From: an uncultured bacterium
GTDB lineage: Bacteria > Cyanobacteriota > Vampirovibrionia > Gastranaerophilales > Gastranaerophilaceae
Reading direction: 5' to 3'
DNA: 8,793 bases
Assembly: GCA_945833895.1 (NCBI GenBank)
Contig: CAMAGQ010000066.1
Location: forward strand, 1-8,793
The position numbers and the translations under genes are program-made. Of this stretch, positions 1 through 7,258 are shown in pieces; the stretch's first letter is position 1, and every line of letters begins with the position of its first letter. Below the pieces are notes generated by a model. That model did no database searches and had not been told where the DNA came from. It saw only the letters and a list, made by a program, of their open reading frames with translations.

Positions 1-12
1 ATTATAAAATCA

Positions 13-41
13 TTGAAATTGTACTATGTCAGTAATAATAT
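13..41 (+). promoter_or_regulatory. Putative sigma-70-type promoter of glyQ
   Basis: TTGAAA at 13-18 (five of six bases match TTGACA) is followed 17 bases later by TAATAT at 36-41, a weaker match to TATAAT. Transcription would begin near base 48 and give a leader of about 34 bases. A second possible -10 box, TACAAT at 62-67, would start the transcript only about 8 bases before the ATG and has no good -35. No experimental support; AT-rich DNA gives such boxes by chance. Confidence 0.42.
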
Positions 42-81
42 GAAGTAACGAGTGTAGATAGTACAATATTGGAATTATGTT

Positions 82-957
82 ATGGCATTAAATTTTCAAG
101 AACTAGTTTTAAATTTACAAAAATTTTGGTCTGATTACGGTTGTATAATTCAGCAGCCTTATGACATAGAAAAGGGTGCATCAACAATGAATCCTGCGAC
201 TTTTTTGCGGGCATTGGGACCTGAACCTTGGAACACTGCAATGATTGAACCTTGCAGACGTCCGACCGATGCAAGATATGGCGAAAATCCTAACAGATTG
301 GGTCATTATTTTCAGTTTCAAGTTATTTTGAAACCTTCTCCTGATAACGCTCAAGAGTTGTATTTGCAAAGTCTTGAGGCTATGGGAATTGATTTGAGCA
401 AGCACGACGTGAGATTTGTTGAAGACAACTGGGAATCTCCGACTTTAGGTGCTGCAGGTGTTGGCTGGGAAGTTTGGCTTGACGGTATGGAAATTACGCA
501 GTTTACATACTTCCAACAAGTCGGCGGATTGGAAATCAAACCTGTTGCTTTGGAATTGACTTACGGTTTGGAACGTATTGCAATGTATTTGCAAAATAAA
601 GAATCCGTTTATGACATTATGTGGAATAATGAATTGAAGTACGGCGATATTTATCTTCAAAACGAAATTGAGCAATCAAAATACAATTTTGAAGTATCTG
701 ATACAAAATCATTATTCACAATGTTTGATTTATATCAAAAAGAAGTTGAAAATTGCGTAGGGGCAAAATTGGTATTGCCTGCGTATGATTACGTGCTGAA
801 ATGTTCTCATACCTTCAATTTGCTTGATGCACACGGTGTAATCAGTAAGGATGAACGCAACAACTTTATCGGCAGAGTTAGAACTATGGCATCTGCTGTT
901 GCAAAATTATATGTGGAACAACGTGAAGCAATGGGCTTCCCGCTTTGTAAAAAGTAG
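82..957 (+). CDS. glyQ: Glycyl-tRNA synthetase alpha subunit
   Basis: This is the catalytic alpha subunit of the bacterial two-subunit (alpha2beta2) class II glycyl-tRNA synthetase. It activates glycine with ATP and charges tRNA-Gly in the cytoplasm together with the beta subunit GlyS. The 291 residues match the usual full length. Visible family signatures are STMNPATFLRALGPEPW (34-50), the motif 2 region EPCRRPTDARYGENPNR (56-72), RFVEDNWESPTLG (111-123), GWEVWLDGMEITQFTYFQQ (128-146) and the motif 3 element YGLERI (161-166) with its ATP-binding Arg165. The C-terminal helical part contains KCSHTFNLLDAHG (240-252). The ATG at 82 gives the conventional N-terminus; only a weak GGA (71-73) lies upstream as a Shine-Dalgarno. 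The glyS gene does not follow, unlike the glyQS order of many bacteria. No terminator separates it from the permease 85 bases downstream, so read-through is possible. The EPC form of motif 2 is, from memory, cyanobacterial rather than the EPS of Firmicutes and Proteobacteria. Confidence 0.97.
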   Translation: MALNFQELVLNLQKFWSDYGCIIQQPYDIEKGASTMNPATFLRALGPEPWNTAMIEPCRRPTDARYGENPNRLGHYFQFQVILKPSPDNAQELYLQSLEAMGIDLSKHDVRFVEDNWESPTLGAAGVGWEVWLDGMEITQFTYFQQVGGLEIKPVALELTYGLERIAMYLQNKESVYDIMWNNELKYGDIYLQNEIEQSKYNFEVSDTKSLFTMFDLYQKEVENCVGAKLVLPAYDYVLKCSHTFNLLDAHGVISKDERNNFIGRVRTMASAVAKLYVEQREAMGFPLCKK

Positions 958-967
958 ATATAAATTT

Positions 968-988
968 ATTCTGAGCGAAGCGAAGAAT
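968..988. repeat. Imperfect palindrome resembling a dispersed REP-like element
   Basis: The segment reads ATTCT, then GAGCGAAGCGA, then AGAAT, so the 5-base arms are perfect inverted repeats. The loop contains GCGAAGC (975-981), a heptamer known to fold into an unusually stable DNA mini-hairpin with a GAA loop. CTGAGCGAAGCGAAGAAT and its complement recur, from memory, in intergenic regions of many unrelated bacterial genomes as REP-like repeats. It starts about 10 bases after the glyQ stop codon. It has no T-tract, so it is a poor terminator. Only one copy lies in the window, so repeat status is unproven. Confidence 0.45.
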
Positions 989-1009
989 TTAATAAAATAT
1001 ATGGTAGTA

Positions 1010-1023
1010 TTGGCATTAGCCAA
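1010..1023. other. Short perfect palindrome upstream of the first permease
   Basis: TTGGC (1010-1014), ATTA, GCCAA (1019-1023) is a perfect 5-base inverted repeat with a 4-base centre. It ends 8 bases before the AAGGA Shine-Dalgarno of the permease. It could be an operator half-site pair or a small RNA hairpin near the ribosome site. No T-tract follows, so it is not a terminator. A repeat this short can occur by chance in an 85-base gap. Confidence 0.25.
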
Positions 1024-1042
1024 ACAAGTTTAAGGAAAATAA

Positions 1043-2638
1043 ATGGCAGAAAAATTTAACAGAGCGACTTTTACTCGGAGTTTTTTAAGGCACATTACTA
1101 AAATTAAGGCTCCTGATGAGATGTTAGCAGAAGCAAAAGAGCAAGGGTTAGAAAAAACTCTTGGCGTTTGGGATTTGATAATTCTTGGCGTTGGTGCGAT
1201 TATCGGCTCGGGGATTTTTGCTGTTGTCGGTATTGCTGCTGCAGGAAGTGCTGACGGTTCCAGTGCCGGAGCAGGTCCTGCACTTATGATATCAATGATA
1301 ATTGCTGCTGTTGCGTGTATTTTTTCTGCGTTATGTTATTCGGAATTTGCGACAATGATTCCCGTTGCGGGCGGTGCTTATACGTACACTTTTGCAACGT
1401 TGGGTGAATTTGCGGCTTGGATGGTCGGCTGGGTATTGATGCTTGAATATGCAATCGGATTTATTGCGGTCGCGTGTGCTTGGTCAAACCATCTTGTTCA
1501 ATTTTTATCGGGGTTTGATAAGGTTTTGCCGGCATGGCTTGCACATCCGCCGGTTTGGCTTACAAATGATGTTTTTTCAGCGGGTAAAATGCTTGCAAAT
1601 GACCCTTCTTTGTATGTTCCAAGATTTTTGGGTGTTCCGATTTGTATCAATCTGCCTGCAATTTTGATTGTTCTTTTGATAACTTCAATTTTAGTCAAGG
1701 GAACTAAAGATTCTACAAAAATGGCAAGCGTTATGGTTATCATAAAAATGGCTGTAATTGCTTTGTTTATTGTTGGCGGTGCGTTCTTTGTCACTCCTGA
1801 AAATTGGCATCCTTTTGCCCCTAACGGAATGACGGGAATTTGGTCTGCGGCATTTTTAATCTTTTTTGCATATATCGGATTTGATGCTCTTGCAACTGCG
1901 GCGGAAGAATGTAAAAATCCTCAAAAAGACTTGCCTATCGGGATTATCGGGTCTTTGTTGATTACAACCGTTGTATATGTACTTGTTGCATTGGTTTTGA
2001 CCGGTATGCAAAATACTTCAGGCTCAGTACCGTTAGACTTTTTGAAAGCCCCGATGGCTTATTGTATGACAATGACAGGTAAATCTTGGGCTGTTTATGC
2101 TTCATATTTTATCTCAATCGGTTCACTTGCAGGTTTGACTTCGGTTTTGCTTGTGTTAGAAATGGCTGCAACAAGAATTTTGTACGCTATGAGCCGTGAC
2201 CATTTCATTTCAAAAAGATTTCAAAAACTTCACCCGAAATTCCACACTCCTGCTCTTTTGACTTGGACTGTCGGTATTTTGGCTATTGTCGGAATTTTAA
2301 CATTAAATCTTGATGTTGCGGCTGAACTTTGCAACTATGGAACATTTACTTCATTCATAATCGTTTGTGTTGCCGTTTTAATCTTACGTCATACAGACCC
2401 TGAACGTCCAAGACCGTTCAAAGTTCCGTTCTCCCCTGTAACTCCGATATTCGGTATCCTTTGTTGCGGTGGTTTAATGGTTTATAAATCAATGCAGGCA
2501 GGAAGTTCAGCGTTGTTATTCCCTGTATGGCTCGGTATTGGTGCGATAATCTACTTGTTATACGGATTTATTAAAAACAGAAACAACGAAAACCGACTTC
2601 ATAGAGAACTTGTTAGCGGAAATAAGGAAGAAAGTTAA
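1043..2638 (+). CDS. APC-superfamily amino-acid permease (CAT/YfnA type), first of a tandem pair
   Basis: Predicted inner-membrane amino-acid transporter of the APC superfamily, closest in pattern to the cationic amino-acid transporter branch (CAT, YfnA, ApcT), which works by proton symport or exchange. The 531 residues contain about 12 hydrophobic segments: roughly 42-66, 78-99, 121-148, 201-219, 227-249, 266-286, 299-321, 349-374, 405-421, 434-448, 467-482 and 492-510. The broken helix 1 carries GSGIF (55-59) and broken helix 6 carries FFAYIGFDALAT (274-285), the two substrate-binding stretches of this fold. AEECKNPQKDLP (287-298), TRILYAMSRD (377-386) and PRPFKVP (456-462) are typical of the branch. 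A cytoplasmic N-terminal tail of about 40 residues and a long helix 3-4 loop (about 155-200) enlarge it beyond the usual 460-490. AAGGA at 1032-1036, 6 bases before the ATG, supports the start. The substrate (cationic, branched-chain or other) cannot be read from sequence alone. Confidence 0.93.
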   Translation: MAEKFNRATFTRSFLRHITKIKAPDEMLAEAKEQGLEKTLGVWDLIILGVGAIIGSGIFAVVGIAAAGSADGSSAGAGPALMISMIIAAVACIFSALCYSEFATMIPVAGGAYTYTFATLGEFAAWMVGWVLMLEYAIGFIAVACAWSNHLVQFLSGFDKVLPAWLAHPPVWLTNDVFSAGKMLANDPSLYVPRFLGVPICINLPAILIVLLITSILVKGTKDSTKMASVMVIIKMAVIALFIVGGAFFVTPENWHPFAPNGMTGIWSAAFLIFFAYIGFDALATAAEECKNPQKDLPIGIIGSLLITTVVYVLVALVLTGMQNTSGSVPLDFLKAPMAYCMTMTGKSWAVYASYFISIGSLAGLTSVLLVLEMAATRILYAMSRDHFISKRFQKLHPKFHTPALLTWTVGILAIVGILTLNLDVAAELCNYGTFTSFIIVCVAVLILRHTDPERPRPFKVPFSPVTPIFGILCCGGLMVYKSMQAGSSALLFPVWLGIGAIIYLLYGFIKNRNNENRLHRELVSGNKEES

Positions 2639-2641
2639 TAG

Positions 2642-4192
2642 ATGAATTTTAGTGAAATTAGCCGAAATATATTTAAAAAGCGTTCATTATATGAACTCCT
2701 GCTAACGAGTAAGCGTTCAGAATTGAAAAAGTCACTGAATGTATTTGACCTTATTGTAATCGGTATTGGTGCGGTTGTCGGAACGGGAATTTTTACGATT
2801 ATCGGAACGGCAATCACGGGAAGCCCTGAAAGTCCGGGGGCGGGGCATGCTATTGTGCTTTCAATGGTGTTGGCTGCTGTTGCTTGCGTATTTCCTGCTC
2901 TTTGCTATTCGGAAATTGCCTCAATGATTCCTGTTGCAGGAAGTGCTTATACTTACACTTATGCGACAATGGGTGAATTTATGGCGTGGATGGTCGGTTG
3001 GATTTTGATGCTTGAGTATGCAATCGGTAATATTACGGTTGCAAGTGCTTGGACGGGTTATTTTATTCAGTTTTTAAAAGGTTTCAAGCATGTTCTTCCT
3101 GATTTTATAATAAATTTCCCGATATGGCTGAGATATGATTACAAAACAATTTCAGCGATGTGTAATAATTATAACTGGGATATTCACGACAAAATTCCGT
3201 ATTTGTTCGGACATATTCCTATTGCAATAAATCTTCCTGCTGTCGGTATTGTACTATTACTGACAATGCTTTTAGTTAGAGGCGTTAAGGAATCAACAAG
3301 AGTTGCAAGTATTATGGTCGGCGTTAATATGTTCATGATACTTTCATTCATTGTTGTCGGGGCTTTTTACGTAAAACCTGAACAGTGGACGCCGTTTTTC
3401 CCGCAAGAACCTTCTGGGGTCGTTATGGGTGCGTTTTTGATATTCTTTGCTTATATCGGTTTTGATGCGATTTCTACAACTGCCGAAGAAACTCAAAATC
3501 CTCAAAGAGATTTGCCTGTTGCAATTTTGGGAACTCTTGTTATTTGTACAATCCTTTATGTGTGTGTTGCACTTGTCTTGACAGGAATTGTACCGATAAA
3601 TCATATTGATATTCAGGCTCCGATTGCTCATGCGATAAGTTACCTTCATAAGGATTGGTTAAATTGGTTTGCAGGATTGATTTCTATCGGTGCGTTGTGT
3701 GCGTTAACTTCTGTGTTGCTAATTTATCAGTTGGGAACAACAAGAATTTTATACGCAATCAGCCGTGACAGATTTTTGCCGAAATCTTGGAGATTAATCC
3801 ATAGAAAATACAGAACTCCGCACATTATGACGTGGATTTCAGGTTTGGTTGTAATCGTTTGCGGATTGTTTATGGACTTGAATATTTCTGCCGCATTGTG
3901 TAATTTCGGAACGTTTACATCGTTTGTAATAATTTGTCTTGCGGTTTTGATATTGAGAAAAACTGCACCTGATGTGCCAAGACCGTTCAAAGTTCCTTTG
4001 TGTCCGTGGTTTCCGCTTACAGGAATTTTGATTTGTGCGATACTTATTGCGTTTTCATTGAGAACTCTCAAAACCTCATCGATTTATTTCTTGTTGTGGA
4101 TTGTTGTCGGTGTTTTAATCTACGCGTTTTACGGTTATCACCAGAAGCGGCTTGAGGAAAAAGGCAGAATAAGAAAAAAAGTTTGTGATTAA
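2642..4192 (+). CDS. APC-superfamily amino-acid permease (CAT/YfnA type), second of a tandem pair
   Basis: Predicted inner-membrane amino-acid transporter, 516 residues, paralogous to the gene just upstream along its whole length. Shared blocks include the CYSE(I/F)A(S/T)MIPVAG region (88-100), the GEFMAWMVGW helix 3 (111-120), FLIFFAYIGFDA in broken helix 6 (265-276), TRILYAISRD (367-376) and PRPFKVP (446-452). Broken helix 1 has GTGIF (47-51) where the paralog has GSGIF. The least conserved part is the helix 3-4 loop (about 148-192), which here is rich in Tyr, Asn and Asp. Twelve membrane segments are expected, as in the paralog, with a basic C-terminal tail (KRLEEKGRIRKK). The ATG lies 3 bases after the upstream stop, and its Shine-Dalgarno AAGGAAG (2624-2630) sits inside the end of that gene, so the two are almost certainly co-transcribed. 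The pair looks like a tandem duplication. Divergent substrate use is plausible but unproven. Confidence 0.93.
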   Translation: MNFSEISRNIFKKRSLYELLLTSKRSELKKSLNVFDLIVIGIGAVVGTGIFTIIGTAITGSPESPGAGHAIVLSMVLAAVACVFPALCYSEIASMIPVAGSAYTYTYATMGEFMAWMVGWILMLEYAIGNITVASAWTGYFIQFLKGFKHVLPDFIINFPIWLRYDYKTISAMCNNYNWDIHDKIPYLFGHIPIAINLPAVGIVLLLTMLLVRGVKESTRVASIMVGVNMFMILSFIVVGAFYVKPEQWTPFFPQEPSGVVMGAFLIFFAYIGFDAISTTAEETQNPQRDLPVAILGTLVICTILYVCVALVLTGIVPINHIDIQAPIAHAISYLHKDWLNWFAGLISIGALCALTSVLLIYQLGTTRILYAISRDRFLPKSWRLIHRKYRTPHIMTWISGLVVIVCGLFMDLNISAALCNFGTFTSFVIICLAVLILRKTAPDVPRPFKVPLCPWFPLTGILICAILIAFSLRTLKTSSIYFLLWIVVGVLIYAFYGYHQKRLEEKGRIRKKVCD

Positions 4193-4207
4193 GTTTGAGG
4201 TATTTTT

Positions 4208-4528
4208 CTGAAGGTTCAGTCTGTTGTAAATCAAGAATATTCAAGAAAAAACTTAAATTTCGGTGCTAAAAAGTTCCGCTTGCCGATTGATGTTATTACC
4301 AAACAGGCAGGTTTTGATTGGTATTCGGAATATTCTCTGGGCGGGAAATGGGTTCGGGAATATGATAACCCTAATGCTGAATCTATCTACAAAAAGGCAC
4401 AAAAAGTAAAAAATGTTGACGAAAAATTAACATTACTCAAACAAATGGGAGATTATCAATTAAAAAATATAAGTTTAAAAGAACGTCTTATTGATTTGTA
4501 TGACAGGCTTTGTTCAAAACTTTTATAA
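4208..4528 (+). CDS. Small uncharacterised protein with a probable CTG start
   Basis: I do not recognise this protein. Read from CTG at 4208 it has 106 residues beginning MKVQSVVNQEYSRKN, then LNFGAKKFRLPIDVITKQ, a Trp/Tyr-rich middle (GFDWYSEYSLGGKWVREYDN) and a charged helical C-terminal half rich in Lys and Leu. There is no signal peptide or membrane segment. The reading frame is open from the TGA at 4196-4198. It contains no ATG or GTG suitable as a start; TTG at 4280 would give 82 residues but has no Shine-Dalgarno. CTG at 4208 has GAGG (4197-4200) at an ideal 7-base distance, and the sequence from there is protein-like. It starts 15 bases after the permease stop codon, so it is probably on the same transcript, and it ends just before the hairpin at 4544-4573. 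The N-terminus ending in NFGAK resembles, from memory, small proteins of gut Melainabacteria. Gene reality is fairly secure; the start is inferred. Confidence 0.68.
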   Translation: MKVQSVVNQEYSRKNLNFGAKKFRLPIDVITKQAGFDWYSEYSLGGKWVREYDNPNAESIYKKAQKVKNVDEKLTLLKQMGDYQLKNISLKERLIDLYDRLCSKLL

Positions 4529-4543
4529 TCAAGAAATTTTAAA

Positions 4544-4573
4544 AACCCCGTTCCTAAAAATAAGAACGGGGTT
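4544..4573. terminator. Bidirectional intrinsic terminator between the small gene and clpB
   Basis: AACCCCGTTC (4544-4553) and GAACGGGGTT (4564-4573) form a perfect 10-base-pair GC-rich stem with a 10-base AT loop. On the minus strand, reading out of clpB, the stem runs directly into TTTTTAAAATTT, a good U-tract; its foot is only 4 bases past the clpB stop codon. On the plus strand a T-run (TTATTTTTT, 4578-4586) follows a few bases later, so it can also end the permease transcript, probably less efficiently. Position between two convergent genes fits this double role. Confidence 0.9.
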
Positions 4574-4577
4574 AAAA

Positions 4578-7178
4578 TTATTTTTTACTAAAGGTCAAAG
4601 TATCGTCTGCGGCATCAATTTTGATACAGTCACCCGAAATAAATTCGTGGGCAAGAAGTTTCTTTGACAATGGATTTTCAACCATTTGTTGAATTACACG
4701 TTTCAAAGGTCTTGCACCGTAAACAGGCTCAAATCCTCTGGTTGCCAGAAATTCTTTAGCATCATCAGTGATTTCCAAATCAATATCTTGATCTTTGAGT
4801 AATTTCCTCAAGTATTCAGCCTGAATATCAACAATTTTACTCAACTGTTGCAATGACAACGCCTTGAAAAATATTGTTTCATCAATTCTGTTTAAAAATT
4901 CAGGTTTAAAATGTGTTCTCAAAACCTCAAGAACCTCATCTTTTGTATTGTTGAACTGTTCAGGAGATAACATTGAATTAAGCGTATTTTCTAAGATTAT
5001 ATCGCTGCCGATGTTACTTGTCATAATTATCAAGGTGTTTTTGAAATCAACCGTTCTTCCTTTCGAATCAGTAAGCCTTCCGTCATCAAAAATTTGCAGC
5101 ATAATATTGAACACGTCAGGGTGTGCTTTTTCTATTTCATCAAAAAGTACAACAGAATAAGGCTTACGTCTTACGGCTTCTGTCAACTGTCCGCCTTCGT
5201 CATAACCGACATATCCCGGAGGTGCTCCGACAAGTCTTGCGACGTTGTGTTTTTCCATATATTCAGACATATCAATACGGATTAAGGCATCCTCGTCGTT
5301 GAACATAAATTCGGCAAGTGATTTTGCCAACTCGGTCTTACCAACCCCTGTTGGTCCTAAGAACAAAAATGTTCCTATCGGACGTTTCGGGTCTTTCAAG
5401 CCTGCTCTTGCCCTTCTGATAGCATCAGAAACCGTTACCACAGCCTCATCCTGACCGACAAGACGTTTATGTATAATATCTTCCATATTGATAAGTTTGT
5501 TAACTTCTGATTCAACAAGTTTTGTAACAGGAACGCCTGTCCATTTTGAAACAACTTCCGCGATGTCATTTTCGGAAATTTCTTCTTTTAATAATTTGTT
5601 TTCTGTATGTTCTTTATTTTGACATTCTTTGAGTTTTTTCTCTAAATCAAGGAGTTTTCCGTATTTTAACTCGGCGGCTGTTTGCAAATCGGTGTTACGT
5701 TCGGCTTCTTCAATTTTTATTTTAACGTTGTTAATTTCGTTTTTGATATCGGTTTCTGCTGTGATTGAAGTTTTTTCCTGTTCCCAGCGGGTTTTCATAA
5801 CTTTGATTTTGCCTTCAAGTTCGCCAATTTGTTTTGATAAACTTTCAACTTTTTGAAGTGCTTCATCGGAAGTTTCTTTTTTCAAGGCTTCTCGTTCAAT
5901 TTCCAGTTGAATTTTCTGACGCATCATTGAGTCAATTTCTTCAGGCATTGAGTCTATTTCAATACGCAGTGAACTTGCGGCTTCATCGATAAGGTCAATT
6001 GCTTTATCAGGTAAAAACCTGTCTGTGATGTACCTGTCTGATAATTTTGCAGCCGCAATGATTGCACTGTCAAGAATTCTCACCTTGTGGTGAACTTCGT
6101 ATTTTTCTTTCAAACCACGTAAAATGCTTATGGTGTCTTCGACTGACGGTTCGTCGACCATAACAGGCTGAAATCTTCTTTCTAACGCAGGGTCTTTTTC
6201 AATGTATTTGCGGTATTCGTTGATTGTTGTTGCTCCGATTGTTCTTAAAACTCCTCTTGCAAGCATTGGTTTTAGCAAGTTCCCGGCATCCATTGAACCT
6301 TCTGTAGAACCTGCTCCGACAACGGTATGTAATTCATCAATAAACATTACAATCTCACCGTTTGAGTTTTCAACTTCTTTTAAAACGGCTTTCAAGCGTT
6401 CTTCAAATTCACCTCTGAATTTAGCACCTGCAACCAATGCACCCATATCAAGAGAAATTAATCGAACATCTTTCAAACTTTCAGGAACATCACCTCTTAC
6501 AATTCTTTGGGCAAGCCCTTCAACGATTGCGGTTTTACCGACTCCGGGTTCACCGATTAAAACAGGGTTATTTTTGGTTCTTCTGTTCAATACCTGTATA
6601 ATTCTTCTGACTTCTTCGTCCCTGCCGATTACTGGGTCTAACTTGCCTTTTCTTGCAAGTTCCGTTAAGTCTGTTGAATATTTTTCAAGTGCTTTCATAT
6701 TTTCTTCTGCGTTTTTACTGTCCACTTTTTTATTTCCTCTTATTTCTTTCATTACCTTTAATACTGAGTTTTCGTTTACTCCAAATTCTGCAAGCAGTTC
6801 TTTTACAGGTGAATTGTCAAGTTTTGTCATTGCAAGCAAAATCATTTCAATGCCGACATAATCGTCTTTCAAAACTTTAGCCTGTTCAATTGCCAGTTCA
6901 AGCAGTCTGCGTGAGTTGTTTGAAAGGTATAAACCCTGCGAATTTGTCACCCCTGAAACTTTTGGAAATCCCTCAACTTTTGCAACAAGTTTGTTTATAA
7001 AACTCTGATTGAGTAATTTTAACCCGTTTAAATAATCTTTTACAGGGCCGTCGTCTTTTACCATTGCAAGTAAAATATGTTCGGGTTCAAGCATTGTGTT
7101 TTTGTAAGAATTCATCAACGCACTTGAAGCCGACAAAATTTCTTGTGAATAATTTGTGAATTTGTCAAAATCTAACAT
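4578..7178 (-). CDS. clpB: ATP-dependent chaperone ClpB (Hsp104-type disaggregase)
   Basis: Cytoplasmic hexameric AAA+ unfoldase that, with DnaK-DnaJ-GrpE, extracts polypeptides from stress aggregates. The 866 residues match full-length ClpB. Domains in order: Clp N-domain with two repeats (about 1-145); NBD1 with Walker A GEPGVGKT (209-216), Walker B ending D281-E282 and arginine finger ERR (333-335); coiled-coil middle domain (about 409-530), the mark of ClpB over ClpA; NBD2 with Walker A GPTGVGKT (608-615), Walker B ending D680-E681, pore loop GYVG (655-658), arginine finger R764 and sensor 2 GARP (821-824). The NBD1 pore loop reads KFRG (253-256), with Phe where E. coli has Tyr. No ClpP-binding IGF/IGL loop is seen, consistent with a disaggregase rather than a protease partner. 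The ATG at 7178 is preceded by GGAGTT (7192-7187) at 8 bases. No CIRCE (HrcA) operator is visible upstream. An internal GTG start at codon 152 may make a short form. Confidence 0.97.
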   Translation of the reverse strand: MLDFDKFTNYSQEILSASSALMNSYKNTMLEPEHILLAMVKDDGPVKDYLNGLKLLNQSFINKLVAKVEGFPKVSGVTNSQGLYLSNNSRRLLELAIEQAKVLKDDYVGIEMILLAMTKLDNSPVKELLAEFGVNENSVLKVMKEIRGNKKVDSKNAEENMKALEKYSTDLTELARKGKLDPVIGRDEEVRRIIQVLNRRTKNNPVLIGEPGVGKTAIVEGLAQRIVRGDVPESLKDVRLISLDMGALVAGAKFRGEFEERLKAVLKEVENSNGEIVMFIDELHTVVGAGSTEGSMDAGNLLKPMLARGVLRTIGATTINEYRKYIEKDPALERRFQPVMVDEPSVEDTISILRGLKEKYEVHHKVRILDSAIIAAAKLSDRYITDRFLPDKAIDLIDEAASSLRIEIDSMPEEIDSMMRQKIQLEIEREALKKETSDEALQKVESLSKQIGELEGKIKVMKTRWEQEKTSITAETDIKNEINNVKIKIEEAERNTDLQTAAELKYGKLLDLEKKLKECQNKEHTENKLLKEEISENDIAEVVSKWTGVPVTKLVESEVNKLINMEDIIHKRLVGQDEAVVTVSDAIRRARAGLKDPKRPIGTFLFLGPTGVGKTELAKSLAEFMFNDEDALIRIDMSEYMEKHNVARLVGAPPGYVGYDEGGQLTEAVRRKPYSVVLFDEIEKAHPDVFNIMLQIFDDGRLTDSKGRTVDFKNTLIIMTSNIGSDIILENTLNSMLSPEQFNNTKDEVLEVLRTHFKPEFLNRIDETIFFKALSLQQLSKIVDIQAEYLRKLLKDQDIDLEITDDAKEFLATRGFEPVYGARPLKRVIQQMVENPLSKKLLAHEFISGDCIKIDAADDTLTFSKK
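6723..6741 (-). promoter_or_regulatory. Probable internal translation start of clpB (short isoform)
   Basis: On the minus strand the coding sequence reads AAGAGGAAATAAAAAAGTG: a purine-rich AGAGGA (6740-6735), a 9-base A-rich spacer, then GTG for Val152 (6725-6723) in the clpB frame. Initiation here would drop the N-domain and give a 715-residue protein. E. coli clpB makes its short form from a GTG at codon 149, and Synechococcus ClpB1 is also made in two lengths. The match in codon type and position is seen here; use of the site is inferred. Confidence 0.6.
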
Positions 7179-7212
7179 AATAAATCAACTCCATTCAAAA
7201 TTTCTATCTTTA

Positions 7213-7218
7213 ATTATA
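7213..7218 (-). promoter_or_regulatory. Putative -10 box of the clpB promoter
   Basis: TATAAT on the minus strand at 7218-7213 would start transcription near 7206 and leave a leader of about 28 bases that includes the GGAGTT ribosome site. No convincing -35 hexamer lies 16-18 bases upstream, so it may need an activator or belong to an alternative sigma factor. AT-rich DNA makes isolated -10 boxes unreliable. Confidence 0.35.
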
Positions 7219-7258
7219 TTTTAATGCTATTTTGAATAAAGTCATTCCAAATTAACTT

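Noticed and set aside
851..1033. 60-residue + strand open frame overlapping the end of glyQ
   Set aside because: Its first half lies out of frame in conserved glyQ sequence and its second half reads through the palindromic spacer; no ribosome site.
4280..4528. TTG at 4280 as the start of the small gene (82 residues)
   Set aside because: No Shine-Dalgarno precedes it and the frame is protein-like for 24 codons upstream, where CTG 4208 has a well-spaced GAGG.
6202..6861. A 219-residue open frame on the + strand opposite clpB
   Set aside because: It lies entirely antisense to the highly conserved NBD1 and N-domain coding region of clpB. Its Ser/Phe/Leu-rich composition is that of a reverse-strand shadow.
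7231..7251. Inverted repeat TTTGAAT / ATTCCAAA between the three-helix protein and clpB
   Set aside because: Short, AT-rich, bulged and without a U-tract on the minus strand; too weak to call a terminator or operator.
7179..7258. CIRCE operator or other heat-shock site upstream of clpB
   Set aside because: I looked for TTAGCACTC-N9-GAGTGCTAA on both strands and found no resemblance.
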